Shown piece by piece: positions 1-8,784 of a stretch of DNA of 64,000 nt. A program made the translations under genes and the position numbers. Every line of letters starts with the position of its first letter. Positions within the stretch are counted from its first letter, which is position 1. Source of the DNA: Lacinutrix jangbogonensis. GTDB lineage: Bacteria; Bacteroidota; Bacteroidia; Flavobacteriales; Flavobacteriaceae. The notes below the pieces were generated by a model that searched no databases, had not been told where the DNA came from, and saw only the letters and a program-made list of their open reading frames with translations. The stretch is from the NCBI RefSeq assembly GCF_000797445.1, contig NZ_JSWF01000016.1, positions 62,001 to 126,000 on the forward strand. The letters are read 5' to 3'.

Positions 1-798
1 TTTTTTGATCCCTTCTGCATTTTGAAGAATCATATCGAAATCTCCAGGTGTTTCTGGAGCGTCTTTCATTTTTACGACCTCACATTTCTTCTCTAAAAAA
101 TCTACAGATATGTAAGCATCCTTTTGAAAGAAACGTGTCTTACGCATATTTTTTAACGAAATTCTGCTTGCCGTTAAATTAGCAACGCAACCGTTTACAA
201 ATTCTATACGTGCATTTGCTATATCTGGTGTGTCACTAATAACAGAAACGCCACTTGCAGAAATGTTTTTAACTTTGGATTGTACAACACTTAATATCAC
301 ATCAATATCATGAATCATTAAATCTAATACCACAGGAACATCTGTTCCTCTTGGATTAAATTCTGCTAAGCGATGGGCTTCTATAAACATTGGGCTATCC
401 AATTGCTCTTTTATCGCAATAAAAGCAGGATTAAAACGCTCCACATGTCCTACTTGACCTTTAACGTTATTTTCGGCAACTAAATTCCTTAAGGTTTCAG
501 CTTCTTCGACGGTATTGGTTATAGGCTTTTCTATAAAAATATGCTTGCCTTTTGCAATGGCTTGTTTGGCACAATCGTAATGCGAAAGTGTTGGTGTTAC
601 AATATCCACCATATCTACAGCGTCTATTAAGGCTTCAATAGAATTGAAGTATTTGTAACCAAATTCTGCTTCTACCTTTTTGCCGTTTTCTTCACTTGAA
701 TCGTAAAAACCAACGAGGTTATATTTTTTAGACTGATTAAGTAATCTTAAATGAATTTTCCCAAGGTGTCCAGCACCTAAAACTCCAGCGTTTAGCAT
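1..798 (-). CDS. Gfo/Idh/MocA family oxidoreductase, 3' end outside the window
   Basis: An open frame starts with ATG at 798 and runs without a stop to base 1, so 266 codons are visible and the C-terminus lies outside the window. The N-terminus has a Rossmann motif GAGHLG (residues 8-13), and the family EKP motif sits at about residues 90-92. HVERFNPAF and the DLMIHDID segment are typical of the second, substrate-binding domain. Family members are NAD(P)-dependent dehydrogenases of sugars and related polyols, or biliverdin-type reductases. The substrate cannot be told from sequence. It is divergent from pcm across a gap of about 120 bp. Confidence 0.9.
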   Translation of the reverse strand, partial: MLNAGVLGAGHLGKIHLRLLNQSKKYNLVGFYDSSEENGKKVEAEFGYKYFNSIEALIDAVDMVDIVTPTLSHYDCAKQAIAKGKHIFIEKPITNTVEEAETLRNLVAENNVKGQVGHVERFNPAFIAIKEQLDSPMFIEAHRLAEFNPRGTDVPVVLDLMIHDIDVILSVVQSKVKNISASGVSVISDTPDIANARIEFVNGCVANLTASRISLKNMRKTRFFQKDAYISVDFLEKKCEVVKMKDAPETPGDFDMILQNAEGIKK

Positions 799-920
799 TC
801 TATTTACGTTTTTAACAAAAATAGCTTTTTTGAAGCAGAAAAAAGAAAAAGAAAATATAAAATTGTCTAGTTTCAATTACTAGATTTTAGTTAATTTTAG
901 CATTCTAAACAATCTATAAT

Positions 921-1562
921 TTGCAAGATACTTTTAAACATAAAGGCTTAAGAAAACAATTAGTTGAAACACTTAAAAATAAGGGCATTACTGATGTTGC
1001 AGTATTAAATGCCATTGGAGAAATTAAAAGACATTTGTTTATGGATTCCAGTTTTTTGGACCATGCTTACCAGGATAAAGCGTTTCCTATTGCGGCAGAT
1101 CAAACCATTTCGCAACCGTATACTGTAGCATTTCAAACGGAACTAATGGAAATTAGAAAAGGAGATAAAGTACTTGAAATTGGAACAGGAAGTGGCTACC
1201 AAACTGCAGTTTTATGCCATTTAGGAGCTAAAGTTTATAGTATTGAAAGGCAAAAAGAACTCTGGAGAAAAACAAGTACATTCCTGCCAAAATTAGGTTA
1301 TAGAGCAAAAAAACTCATATTTGGAGATGGTTATAAAGGTTTGGTAGAAGAAGCACCTTTTAAAAGCATAATTGTTACAGCAGGAGCACCTTTTGTTCCT
1401 AAACCCTTATTAGCACAATTAGAAATTGGTGGGCGTTTGGTAATTCCTGTTGGAGATAATGTGCAGGTTATGACACTTTTTGTTAGAAAAGGAGTCATGG
1501 AGTTTGATAAAACCGAGTTAGGTGAATTTAGGTTTGTACCTTTGTTAGAAGATAAAAATTAG
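921..1562 (+). CDS. pcm: Protein-L-isoaspartate O-methyltransferase
   Basis: 213 residues, the usual length. The enzyme transfers methyl from S-adenosylmethionine to isoaspartyl residues of damaged proteins in the cytoplasm. The PCMT hallmark QTISQPYTVA is at residues 61-70 and the SAM-binding motif LEIGTGSGYQTAV at 85-97. The start used is TTG at 921. No ATG lies close upstream in frame, and homologues begin with a very similar DTFKHKGLR segment, so a TTG start is the best choice. No clear Shine-Dalgarno precedes it, which is common in Bacteroidota. Confidence 0.93.
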   Translation: MQDTFKHKGLRKQLVETLKNKGITDVAVLNAIGEIKRHLFMDSSFLDHAYQDKAFPIAADQTISQPYTVAFQTELMEIRKGDKVLEIGTGSGYQTAVLCHLGAKVYSIERQKELWRKTSTFLPKLGYRAKKLIFGDGYKGLVEEAPFKSIIVTAGAPFVPKPLLAQLEIGGRLVIPVGDNVQVMTLFVRKGVMEFDKTELGEFRFVPLLEDKN

Positions 1563-1598
1563 TAAGTAGAAGTCAGTAGGCAGTCAAAAAGAATAATT

Positions 1599-2878
1599 AT
1601 GAAAAAAATTATAATACTACTCATTTTAATAACTCAGTTTAGTTTCTCGCAAAACTACACAGAATACCATACAGGAAGTACAACCGATTTAGTAGTAACA
1701 CCAAACTCGGGAGTCTGTTTAATGGGTGGAGCAAGTGAAAGTGATGAAGCTATGGTTTGGTTTTTAAATAAAGCAAATGGTGGAGATGTTTTAGTATTAA
1801 GAGCCTCTGGAAGCGATGGGTATAATAATTATTTTTATACGGGTTTAGGAGTAACAGTCAACTCTGTTCGCACGTTTGTTATTAATAATGAGGCTGGTGC
1901 AACAGATGAATACGTCCTTGACAAAATTGAAAAAGCCGAAGCGATTTGGTTTGCTGGAGGAGATCAATATAACTACGTTAATTTTTTTAAAGACAATGCT
2001 GTTGCAGTTGCGCTTAACAATTTTATTAATACAAAACAAGGTGTTATTGGTGGCACAAGTGCAGGAATGGCTATTTTGGGTAGTGCTTATTTTAGTGCAG
2101 AAAATGGTACAGTTACCAATACGCAAGCCTTAGCAAATCCATATCACACTAGAATGACTTTAGGTTATAACGATTTTTTAAACGTTCCCTTTTTGAATAA
2201 TGTGATTACAGATACACATTATGATGATCCAGACAGACGCGCGCGACACACCGTTTTTTTAGCCCGTTTTGCTAAAGATAATAACGCACGTTCTTTTGGG
2301 ATTGCCTGTAACGAATATACTGCTGTTTGCATAGAGAGTGATGGAAAAGCATATGTTTATGGGGATTACCCAAATTACGAAGAACATGCTTTTTTTTACA
2401 GACCAATTGTACTCTAACAGATTTTGAACCAGAAAATTGTACAGCAGGAAACGCCTTAAATTGGAACAAAAATGGTGAAGCCCTTAAAGTTTATAAAGTC
2501 CCAGGAATGACCTCAGGAGAAAATTATTTCGATTTAAGCGATTGGACTACAGGAATTGGTGGAAGTTGGGAGAATTGGTATGTAACTAATGGGAGTTTTA
2601 ATACCTCAAGTAGTATAAATCCTAATTGTAGTTCTTTAGCTATTGCTGAATTTGAGTTTGAAAATATAAAGTTGTTTCCAAACCCTTTTCAAGATGAAAT
2701 TACATGTACTAAAAATACTCAAAACACTAAAATTGAATGTTTTAATGTGTTAGGAAAAAAAGTGATTTTAGATTTTAGTGGTGAAACTATAAATACCAAA
2801 AACTTAACTTCTGGTGTTTATTTTTTTAAGGTTTCTACTGAAAAAGCATCTAAGCTTATAAAAATGATAAAAGAATGA
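1599..2878 (+). pseudogene. Secreted cyanophycinase-like peptidase (S51) with type IX sorting domain, frameshifted
   Basis: The first part (1599-2417, 272 codons) has a signal peptide ending near SFSQ, a FAGGDQ motif (about 119-123), the nucleophile elbow GGTSAGM (Ser154) and a DTHYDDPDRRARH segment. This is the cyanophycinase/S51 serine peptidase pattern. The frame then stops at 2417. The next frame continues the protein with an ENCTAGNALNW segment, a Ser/Asn-rich linker and a type IX secretion C-terminal domain (KLFPNPFQDE ... SGVYFFKVSTEK, ending at 2878). The break lies in a run of eight T (2390-2397). One extra T, or two fewer, joins the halves into one protein of about 426 residues. It could be a real pseudogene, a sequencing error or a site of polymerase slippage. 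Confidence 0.85.
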
Positions 2879-2908
2879 TAGTTTTTCGAAGAATCCCTCT
2901 AGCGGTGG

Positions 2909-2940
2909 CCTAAACTACGCCGTAATACAGTTTAGGTTTT
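2909..2940 (+). terminator. Intrinsic terminator after the cyanophycinase-like gene
   Basis: A perfect 8-bp inverted repeat, CCTAAACT (2909-2916) and AGTTTAGG (2929-2936), encloses a 12-nt loop and is followed by TTTT. It lies 30 bp after the stop at 2878 and before the 3' end of the convergent gene ending at 2956, so it may serve both directions. Confidence 0.6.
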
Positions 2941-2955
2941 GTTAGTATTCGTTTC

Positions 2956-3501
2956 TTAAAAGTGTACAAGTCTAATGCGTTTTTTATTGATAAAAATAAA
3001 ATGTCCCAGCTTTGATGTTTTGCCTTCAACAATTTGGTTAAATATCATTTTTAAATTAGTCGGGACTTCAATTTCAACTTTATCAAAATAAATATAAGTG
3101 CTATCATTAATACGTTTTAAAGTATTATTAATTAATTGTTCACTTGATTCAACTTTATGGTAGTACCTAGATGGGTCAATAAATAATTTAAATTGAGTAG
3201 TATCTGGCACTTTAGTTTTAGAAATGATATGATTTAATGCATAGTCATATTGTGTTCCATCAGACAAGATTGTACTTAGTTTTGTTTCCTTAACACTTAC
3301 TTTATAGCTATAACCCCAATCAAAGTTAAATCTATCCAAATATTCAATAGATGAATCTGGAGAATTTAGAGTTAATCTTTTAAAATGTTCATAGTTTTGA
3401 AAAGATAAATTGGGCGCAATAGTAATGGTCTTATTTAATACGGTTTGACCATATAAACTCATAGATAAAAATGTTATCACGTGGATTAAAAACAGTTTCA
3501 T
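2956..3501 (-). CDS. Exported hypothetical protein
   Basis: 181 residues of unrecognised family. The N-terminus (KLFLIHVITFLSMSLYGQ) is a typical Sec signal peptide with a cleavable G-Q end, so the mature protein is probably periplasmic. The remainder is polar with alternating hydrophobic residues, suggesting beta structure, and has no cysteines or catalytic signature I recognise. It is the first of several small minus-strand exported proteins in this accessory stretch. No operon partner is obvious, since the next minus gene starts about 670 bp upstream. Confidence 0.7.
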   Translation of the reverse strand: MKLFLIHVITFLSMSLYGQTVLNKTITIAPNLSFQNYEHFKRLTLNSPDSSIEYLDRFNFDWGYSYKVSVKETKLSTILSDGTQYDYALNHIISKTKVPDTTQFKLFIDPSRYYHKVESSEQLINNTLKRINDSTYIYFDKVEIEVPTNLKMIFNQIVEGKTSKLGHFIFINKKRIRLVHF

Positions 3502-3662
3502 TTTTAAATTTATTAATAATGGCTTTGTGTTGTTTAATAGCCTAGTTAATCAACTAAATTAGAAAATAAATCACAGATAGTAAATTTCAATGGTATTTTA
3601 GAAATTTGCTAACAGGCTAGAAATTAATTATTCATAGCATTAGCAAATATATTTTAACCGCC

Positions 3663-4172
3663 CTAGTCTTCATAATTTATTTCTTTCAATAGTCCTTCCT
3701 CAAATTTAAAAGTGAAAATTGATTTTTTGTCAAAATTCAGGATGTTAATTAAGTTCGTTTTTAATTCCGTTCCTATTTGTTTTTCAAGTGTCTCTATTTT
3801 TATTCCAATAGAAATGGAATCTAAAAATTTAAATTGAGAATTCTTTATTGTAGCCGAAATAATCTCTTCTATAAATCCTTCTTTATAAAAGTGAATTTTA
3901 GTTTGCTCAAAAACAAGTGTTTTATTTGTAGCATCACTTGTTTCGTTTTTTATATTAGATTTAGGTAATTCTTCTCCGTTAAAAATGGGATTAAAAGCGA
4001 TAGTATATAAATTAGATTTTAAAAGAATAAATAGGCTGTCATTTTCAATGTATTGTTCTGCAATAACGGTTTTATTATATTTGTTTTCCGTTACAATGTT
4101 CGGAGTTTCTTTTTGTTTACAAGAAACCATTAAAATATAAATTCCAATTAAGGTTCGTAGATAAATTTTCAT
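3663..4172 (-). CDS. Hypothetical lipoprotein
   Basis: 169 residues beginning with a lipoprotein signal peptide. The lipobox is LMVSC with Cys18, so the protein is likely anchored to the periplasmic or outer membrane face. The mature part is charged, rich in Lys, Glu, Ile and Asn, and shows no domain I recognise. It is separated from the next upstream minus-strand gene by about 100 bp without a clear terminator, so weak co-transcription is possible. The gene has the AT-rich composition of its neighbours. Confidence 0.65.
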   Translation of the reverse strand: MKIYLRTLIGIYILMVSCKQKETPNIVTENKYNKTVIAEQYIENDSLFILLKSNLYTIAFNPIFNGEELPKSNIKNETSDATNKTLVFEQTKIHFYKEGFIEEIISATIKNSQFKFLDSISIGIKIETLEKQIGTELKTNLINILNFDKKSIFTFKFEEGLLKEINYED

Positions 4173-4276
4173 ATGTTTGATTAATTACCTGTTTAACAAC
4201 TAATGTAGTAAACAAATACTAATCCTTGAAAATTATAATGTAATTTTCGATGTAAGTACCTGCTAAAGTAATAGTT

Positions 4277-5271
4277 CTAATCATCAAACCAATAATTTTG
4301 TTTGTAGTGTGGATAAGGCAAATCATCAGTACTGTTGTAAATAAATTCACTTTTTTCTATTCCTGTTAGCCAATCTACCCAACCCCATTTACCGTTTTTT
4401 TTAACAGCAAGTTTTGAAACACCATCGGCATCAAAACGTTTATAATCTTCATATTTACAAGCTACAGTTTGTTTGGTCTGGTCATCATAACTCCAATAAG
4501 AGAGGTAAAAGCCTACTTTTCCGTCATTATAAACTGCAGTGTACTTTCCATTAAAAGAAAAAAAGTTTAAGTTATCGTATTGCATGGGTATTAATTCTTT
4601 TTCCTCCATATTGATATCTAAAAATTGGTACATTCCCCATTTTTTAGTGTCCTTATTTCGCGCTTTCAAAGCACCATCTCCGTTATTTGGATCAAAAATA
4701 ATAAGGTCGGCATTCAATTTTTTTTTGCTAATTTGAAGGTTTCTACCATCCAACTTTCCATTTTAATTAATGGTACTTCGTCTGGTGTGTCAAAAATTGG
4801 GTCTATAATATAAAATCCTTCAAAACAATCTATTAAGCCCCATTTGTTGCCTTCCTTAACCAGTAAAAAATCTTCTCCATCTATATTCTTATGGATGATT
4901 TTATCAAATTTGCAATTCACTCTGTCCTCAGCATCTTCAATTTCATAAGGCAGTAATAAAATACCGTATTTATCTTTTTGTTTTACGATTTGAAAGCGAT
5001 CCTCTGTTCCAAAAAAGCTTAGTGAATCGAATTTAGGAGAAACAACTTCTTCATAAGAAAAATCGTCAATTTCCATTGCTGTAGAAATACTATAGAGCCC
5101 CCATTTTTTTGTGCTTTTCATTTTAGCCAAAACCATTTCTTCGCCGTGGTAATCTTTAAAGATTATCTCCTTAGCTTTCATTTTTTTGCGAATCTCTTTT
5201 TTTGATATTTCTTGCGAAAAGCAGGAAATAGTAAAAAATGTTATAAGGTGTATTAAAAATATTCTTTTCAT
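4277..5271 (-). pseudogene. WG-repeat-like exported protein, frameshifted
   Basis: Two overlapping minus-strand frames read as one broken gene. The upstream frame (5271 to 4714) has a signal peptide (FLIHLITFFTISCFSQ) and repeated KKWGLYS / NKWGLIDCF units. The downstream frame (4753 to 4277) continues with KKWGMYQF and GKWGWVDWL units. These regularly spaced lysine-Trp-Gly units are those of WG (KWG) repeat proteins, which form beta-propeller-like scaffolds. The junction is a run of nine A on the coding strand (4718-4726). One more A, or two fewer, joins the frames as LAKKKLNADL. The ATG at 4753 is therefore probably an internal codon rather than a start. The whole protein would have about 331 residues. 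Confidence 0.75.
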
Positions 5272-5437
5272 AGTTTTGGTTTTCTAGTATGTTGAGATGA
5301 AAACGTTTTATTTTATGCTTAAACGAAGCTAGTGTTAATTTTCAACAATGTCAAGTTTGTCGTTCTGGTACTAAATAGTCGAAGAGTGATGAGCATCTAA
5401 ATTTAAAATTTTTCCTTTTTTGAACATTTCGTTTAGC

Positions 5438-5814
5438 GTTTTATTGATAAAAAAGCGTTTCAATACTAAAACAAGTTTAGTGCAAGTAAACGAAGTTTGC
5501 CGTTTTTTAGGACAAAGTCAAGTCCATTAATTTATAATAATCGATTGCGCCAAGCGCTAAACATGTCTTTATTTATATTATAAGCTAATTCCAAATCCTT
5601 TTCAAGATGAAATTACTATTACTGAAAACAAACCAAATATTGAAATTAAATGTTTTGATGCCTTCGGAAGGACTATTCCTTTAGTTCAAAACGGAAATAC
5701 TATTAACACTAATACACTGGCATCTGGTATTTATTTCTTTAAAGTGTCTACCAAAACATTGTCTAGACTTTTTAAAATGATAAAAGAGTAATTTTTAGAG
5801 GGTTTCGTTTAACT
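5438..5814 (+). repeat. Dispersed repeat, copy A (hairpin plus decayed sorting domain)
   Basis: The intergenic segment matches copies B (9345-9765) and C (10617-10829), all in the same orientation. Shared landmarks in order are: TTTTATTGATAAAAAAGCG; a small inverted repeat (here CTAAA-ACAAG-TTTAG, 5466-5480); CAAGTAAACGAAG; GCGCCAAGCGCTAAACATG; and a decayed type IX sorting domain. The shared part ends near TCGTTTAAC. This copy lacks the second CTGAAACTAG unit seen in B and C. It fills most of the 674-bp gap between the WG-repeat gene and the GltB-type gene. The remaining bases on the left (5272-5437) show nothing I can name. Confidence 0.8.
5561..5791 (+). pseudogene. Orphan type IX secretion sorting-domain remnant (in repeat A)
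   Basis: One frame is open from 5561 to the TAA at 5789-5791 and encodes YKLIPNPFQDEITI, then a DAFGRTIPLV segment and SGIYFFKVSTK, ending with KMIKE. This is a type A C-terminal sorting domain, which normally directs cargo through the type IX secretion system. There is no start codon and no cargo domain upstream, and an in-frame TAA lies at 5558. It is therefore a detached tail rather than a gene. It is closely related to the tail of the cyanophycinase-like gene ending at 2878. Confidence 0.75.
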
Positions 5815-5883
5815 TTCAATGTTATGAGTAGTAGCGGGTTATTTTACTAACACTTTAAAAGCCTAATATACTTAATATAACGT

Positions 5884-5911
5884 AAAACGGTTTGAGATTA
5901 AACCCAAACCG
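5884..5911 (-). terminator. Terminator of the CDGSH/GltB-type gene
   Basis: On the minus strand, CGGTTTG, a 10-nt loop and CAAACCG form a perfect 7-bp stem (5888-5894 with 5905-5911) followed by TTTT. It begins about 35 bp after the stop of the gene ending at 5946. Confidence 0.6.
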
Positions 5912-5945
5912 CTATTATTTATACATAGTGTTGGCGTATCGTTTT

Positions 5946-7454
5946 TTACATTCCGGCAAACCTAATTCCAGTTAATTCAGCCATATTTTTTTTCCATGTG
6001 GTAATATCTCTTTGCTCAAATTGATTCAAATGATTGTGTCCACATGCTCTCGCCATAACTTTCATTAATTCAGTAGAAGCAGTAAAGAAATTATAAAGTT
6101 GGGTTGCCGACTTGTCTATATTTATCAATTTTCTTAATTCAGGTTTTTGTGTAGCGATGCCTGCAGGGCAATTATTTGTGTTACACATTCTTGCTGCAAC
6201 ACAACCAATAGATTGTAATGCAGAATTAGATAAAGCTATACCGTCAGCTCCTAATGCCATTGCTTTAATGAAATCATCAGGAACACGAATACCACCGGTA
6301 ATAATTAAAGTCACATCTTTTCTATTTACTTTATCCAAATAATGTCTTGCTCTGGCTAAAGCAGGAATTGTAGGTACAGAAATATTGTTTCTAAAAATCA
6401 ATGGTGCTGCACCAGTTCCGCCACCTCTTCCATCTAAAATAATATAATCGGCACTTGCATCTAATGCAAACTGTATGTCTTCTTCAATATGATTTGCGGA
6501 TAGTTTAAAACCAATAGGAATTCCGCCTGTAATTTCTCGTACTTTATTTGCGAAGTTTTTAAAATCTTCTGTTGTATGCAAGTCATCAAAAGTTGGTGGA
6601 GAAACTGCAGGGGTACCTTCTTTTAGATTTCTTACTTCTGCTATTTTCCCAATGACTTTATTTCCGGAAAGGTGTCCGCCAGTTCCTGTTTTTGCACCTT
6701 GTCCGCCTTTGAAATGAAAGGCTTGCACTCTTTTTAATTTATCCCATTCAAAACCAAATTTTGCAGACGCATATTCGTAAAAATACTTGCCATTGGCTTG
6801 TTGTTCGTCATCTAACATTCCACCTTCTCCTGAACAGATTCCTGTTCCTGCCATTTCTGCTCCTTTGGCTAAAGATACTTTTGCTTCTTCAGATAAAGCA
6901 CCAAAACTCATATCTGAAACGAATAATGGAATATCTAATTTAAGTGGTTTTTTAGCGTTTGGACCAATGATTAATTCTGAAGCAACAGCAACATCTTCCA
7001 TTAATGGTTTGGTTGCCATTTGGGCAGCTAATAGTTGTATGTCTTTCCATTGTGGTAATTCAGGAATAGGAACACCCATTGCACCCATTTCACCATGGTG
7101 ACCAGTTTTAGATAAACCATCTTTTGCTAGGGCTTTGATATACGCTAACGTTGGTTCTTCTTTTGTTGATCCAGAACTTGCTGGAGCTGGTGATTCTGGA
7201 GCATCACTTTCTTCTTTTAATTTAGCATGAGATCCATCACAATAAGGTGCGTTTTTTGAATGTTTACACATGCATAAGTAAGCATCACCCGTTTCTTCTG
7301 CTTCAAACTTTACAGGCGTAATATCTGTTGTTCTGTGAGAACCATCACAATAAGGTTGGTTTTTACTTAACCCACAGGCACACCAGTATTGTTCTTCTCC
7401 TTTTTTTAATTCTACTTTGATAGGTTTTCTATCAGCTATTTTTGGCTTACTCAT
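5946..7454 (-). CDS. FMN-binding glutamate synthase-type protein with two N-terminal CDGSH iron-sulfur domains
   Basis: 502 residues. Two CDGSH zinc-finger-like [2Fe-2S] motifs open the protein: C25-x-C27 with C36 and H40, and C61-x-C63 with C72 and H76. A Pro/Ser/Glu-rich linker (about 82-100) leads to a GltB-type FMN barrel (about 100-490). The barrel shows GGGTGAAP for flavin phosphate binding and Cys418, Cys424 and Cys429 in the arrangement of the glutamate synthase [3Fe-4S] ligands. The glutaminase domain of true GltB is absent, so this is a stand-alone FMN/Fe-S oxidoreductase whose substrate is unknown. It is last in a minus-strand run with ribA, a YceI gene and a Crp/Fnr gene, which suggests a redox-responsive unit. 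Confidence 0.9.
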   Translation of the reverse strand: MSKPKIADRKPIKVELKKGEEQYWCACGLSKNQPYCDGSHRTTDITPVKFEAEETGDAYLCMCKHSKNAPYCDGSHAKLKEESDAPESPAPASSGSTKEEPTLAYIKALAKDGLSKTGHHGEMGAMGVPIPELPQWKDIQLLAAQMATKPLMEDVAVASELIIGPNAKKPLKLDIPLFVSDMSFGALSEEAKVSLAKGAEMAGTGICSGEGGMLDDEQQANGKYFYEYASAKFGFEWDKLKRVQAFHFKGGQGAKTGTGGHLSGNKVIGKIAEVRNLKEGTPAVSPPTFDDLHTTEDFKNFANKVREITGGIPIGFKLSANHIEEDIQFALDASADYIILDGRGGGTGAAPLIFRNNISVPTIPALARARHYLDKVNRKDVTLIITGGIRVPDDFIKAMALGADGIALSNSALQSIGCVAARMCNTNNCPAGIATQKPELRKLINIDKSATQLYNFFTASTELMKVMARACGHNHLNQFEQRDITTWKKNMAELTGIRFAGM

Positions 7455-7491
7455 AATTAAATTATTTTATTAGTTTTTAATACAAACTAAA

Positions 7492-8080
7492 TTAAAGCAG
7501 GTGGTTTAGTTTTTCTTTTTTGATCTCCAAATAGTCTAAATTATACTCATTAGTTTCAATAATTAAAGGAATTCTTCGCGTTACATTAATATTTGAATTT
7601 TTTATTATATTTATTTTTTCAGGATTATTAGACAGTAAGTAGTTCTATCGATTTGATTTCTAAATATTCAAGTGCTTCAATGGCAATTGAAAAATCTCTT
7701 AAATCAGTATCGAAACCCAGTGAGTGATTTGCTTGAATAGTGTCCTGTCCTTGATCTTGTAAAGCGTATGCATTGATTTTATTAAATAAACCAATTCCTC
7801 TTCCTTCTTGTCTTAAATAAAGAATGATACCAGAACCTTTTTCTGACATCATTCTCATACTTTCTTCTAATTGTTCACCACAATCACATTTTTTAGATGT
7901 AAAAATATCACCCGTCAAGCATTCTGAATGAATTCTTGTTAGCACATTTTCTTGAGTAGTTAATTCACCTTTATATAATAGACAATGTTCATGTATGTCT
8001 CCTTCTTGCTTAAAGGAAATAATATTGAAATTGCCATAATTAGTAGGTAATACTGCCTTGTTTGAAAATAGAGTTTTCAT
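7492..8080 (-). pseudogene. ribA: GTP cyclohydrolase II, frameshifted near the C-terminus
   Basis: The open frame (8080 to 7628, 150 codons) has the zinc ligands Cys54, Cys65 and Cys67 and the [10 protein letters not shown] motif (89-98) of GTP cyclohydrolase II, the first step of riboflavin synthesis. It ends abruptly at LELLTV-type sequence. Just past this point another frame reads NNPEKINIIKN, then RRIPLIIETNEYN, ending at a stop at 7492-7494. Those are the conserved C-terminal elements (normally LLTNNP ...). Removing four bases (GTCT on the coding strand, near 7634) restores a protein of about 194 residues, the normal length. The visible form probably lacks part of the active site. A fused RibBA elsewhere in the genome would supply the essential function. 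Confidence 0.82.
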
Positions 8081-8130
8081 AGTGCTACTATGAGTTTTTT
8101 AGGTGATAACCATCTCAAAATGAATATTTA

Positions 8131-8700
8131 TTAGTTAACTACTAATTTCACATCTAATGTAAAAATATCGTTGATAGCTTTATCTCCCAAACTATCAAAG
8201 AATGAAGCAGAACCATATCGTACATTAAATTTTGAACGGTCAATTTCTATTTTTGCGGTATAATGATTTATGTTTTTAACGAAATCAAAAGTTATAGATT
8301 CAGTCTTGCCTTTAATGGTTAAATTGCCAGTTACAGAAGCCTTTCCATTTGAAAATTTTGTAGCTTTTGTAATGTTAAGTGTTGCTGTTGGGAATTTTTC
8401 AACTCCAAAGAAGTCATCAGATTTTAAATGTCCTACTAATTTTTTATTATACCCTTCATCTTGAAGATCGGTATTTGTGAGACTCGTCATATCAATTACG
8501 AAAGAACCAGATACAATTTTTCCGTTTTTTTCTTCTAATACTCCATTTTTTAGTTTGATTAGACCTTCATGTTGTCCGCCAATTTTTTTGCCTAACCAAT
8601 TGATTGTTGATTTTTCTGTGTTAACTTTTTGCGTTTGGGCAAATAATCCAAAACTTGATAGTGTTAAGACTAATGCAAATAAATAACTTGTTGTTTTCAT
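8131..8700 (-). CDS. YceI family periplasmic protein
   Basis: 189 residues. A Sec signal peptide (LTLSSFGLFAQ) is followed by the YceI lipocalin-like beta-barrel, including STINWLGKKIGGQHEG near the start, the GNLTIKGKTE strand and SKFNVRYGS with FDSLGDKAI near the end. YceI proteins bind isoprenoid-type lipids in the periplasm, but the ligand here is unknown. It lies 50 bp upstream of ribA and 84 bp downstream of the Crp/Fnr gene on the same strand, so the group is probably one transcription unit. Confidence 0.92.
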   Translation of the reverse strand: MKTTSYLFALVLTLSSFGLFAQTQKVNTEKSTINWLGKKIGGQHEGLIKLKNGVLEEKNGKIVSGSFVIDMTSLTNTDLQDEGYNKKLVGHLKSDDFFGVEKFPTATLNITKATKFSNGKASVTGNLTIKGKTESITFDFVKNINHYTAKIEIDRSKFNVRYGSASFFDSLGDKAINDIFTLDVKLVVN

Positions 8701-8784
8701 TTTTTTAAGATTTTGTTAGATACAAATATCCAAAGCAATGAAAAGAATTGCATTAACCTAGATTAAGAAATGAAACAGTAGGAA

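Noticed and set aside
2956-5814. Possible integron cassette array (small exported genes, GTTTAAC motifs at several junctions).
   Set aside because: GTTRRRY/RYYYAAC pairs could not be placed consistently, and no integrase is present. The GTTTAAC motifs mostly belong to the dispersed repeat.
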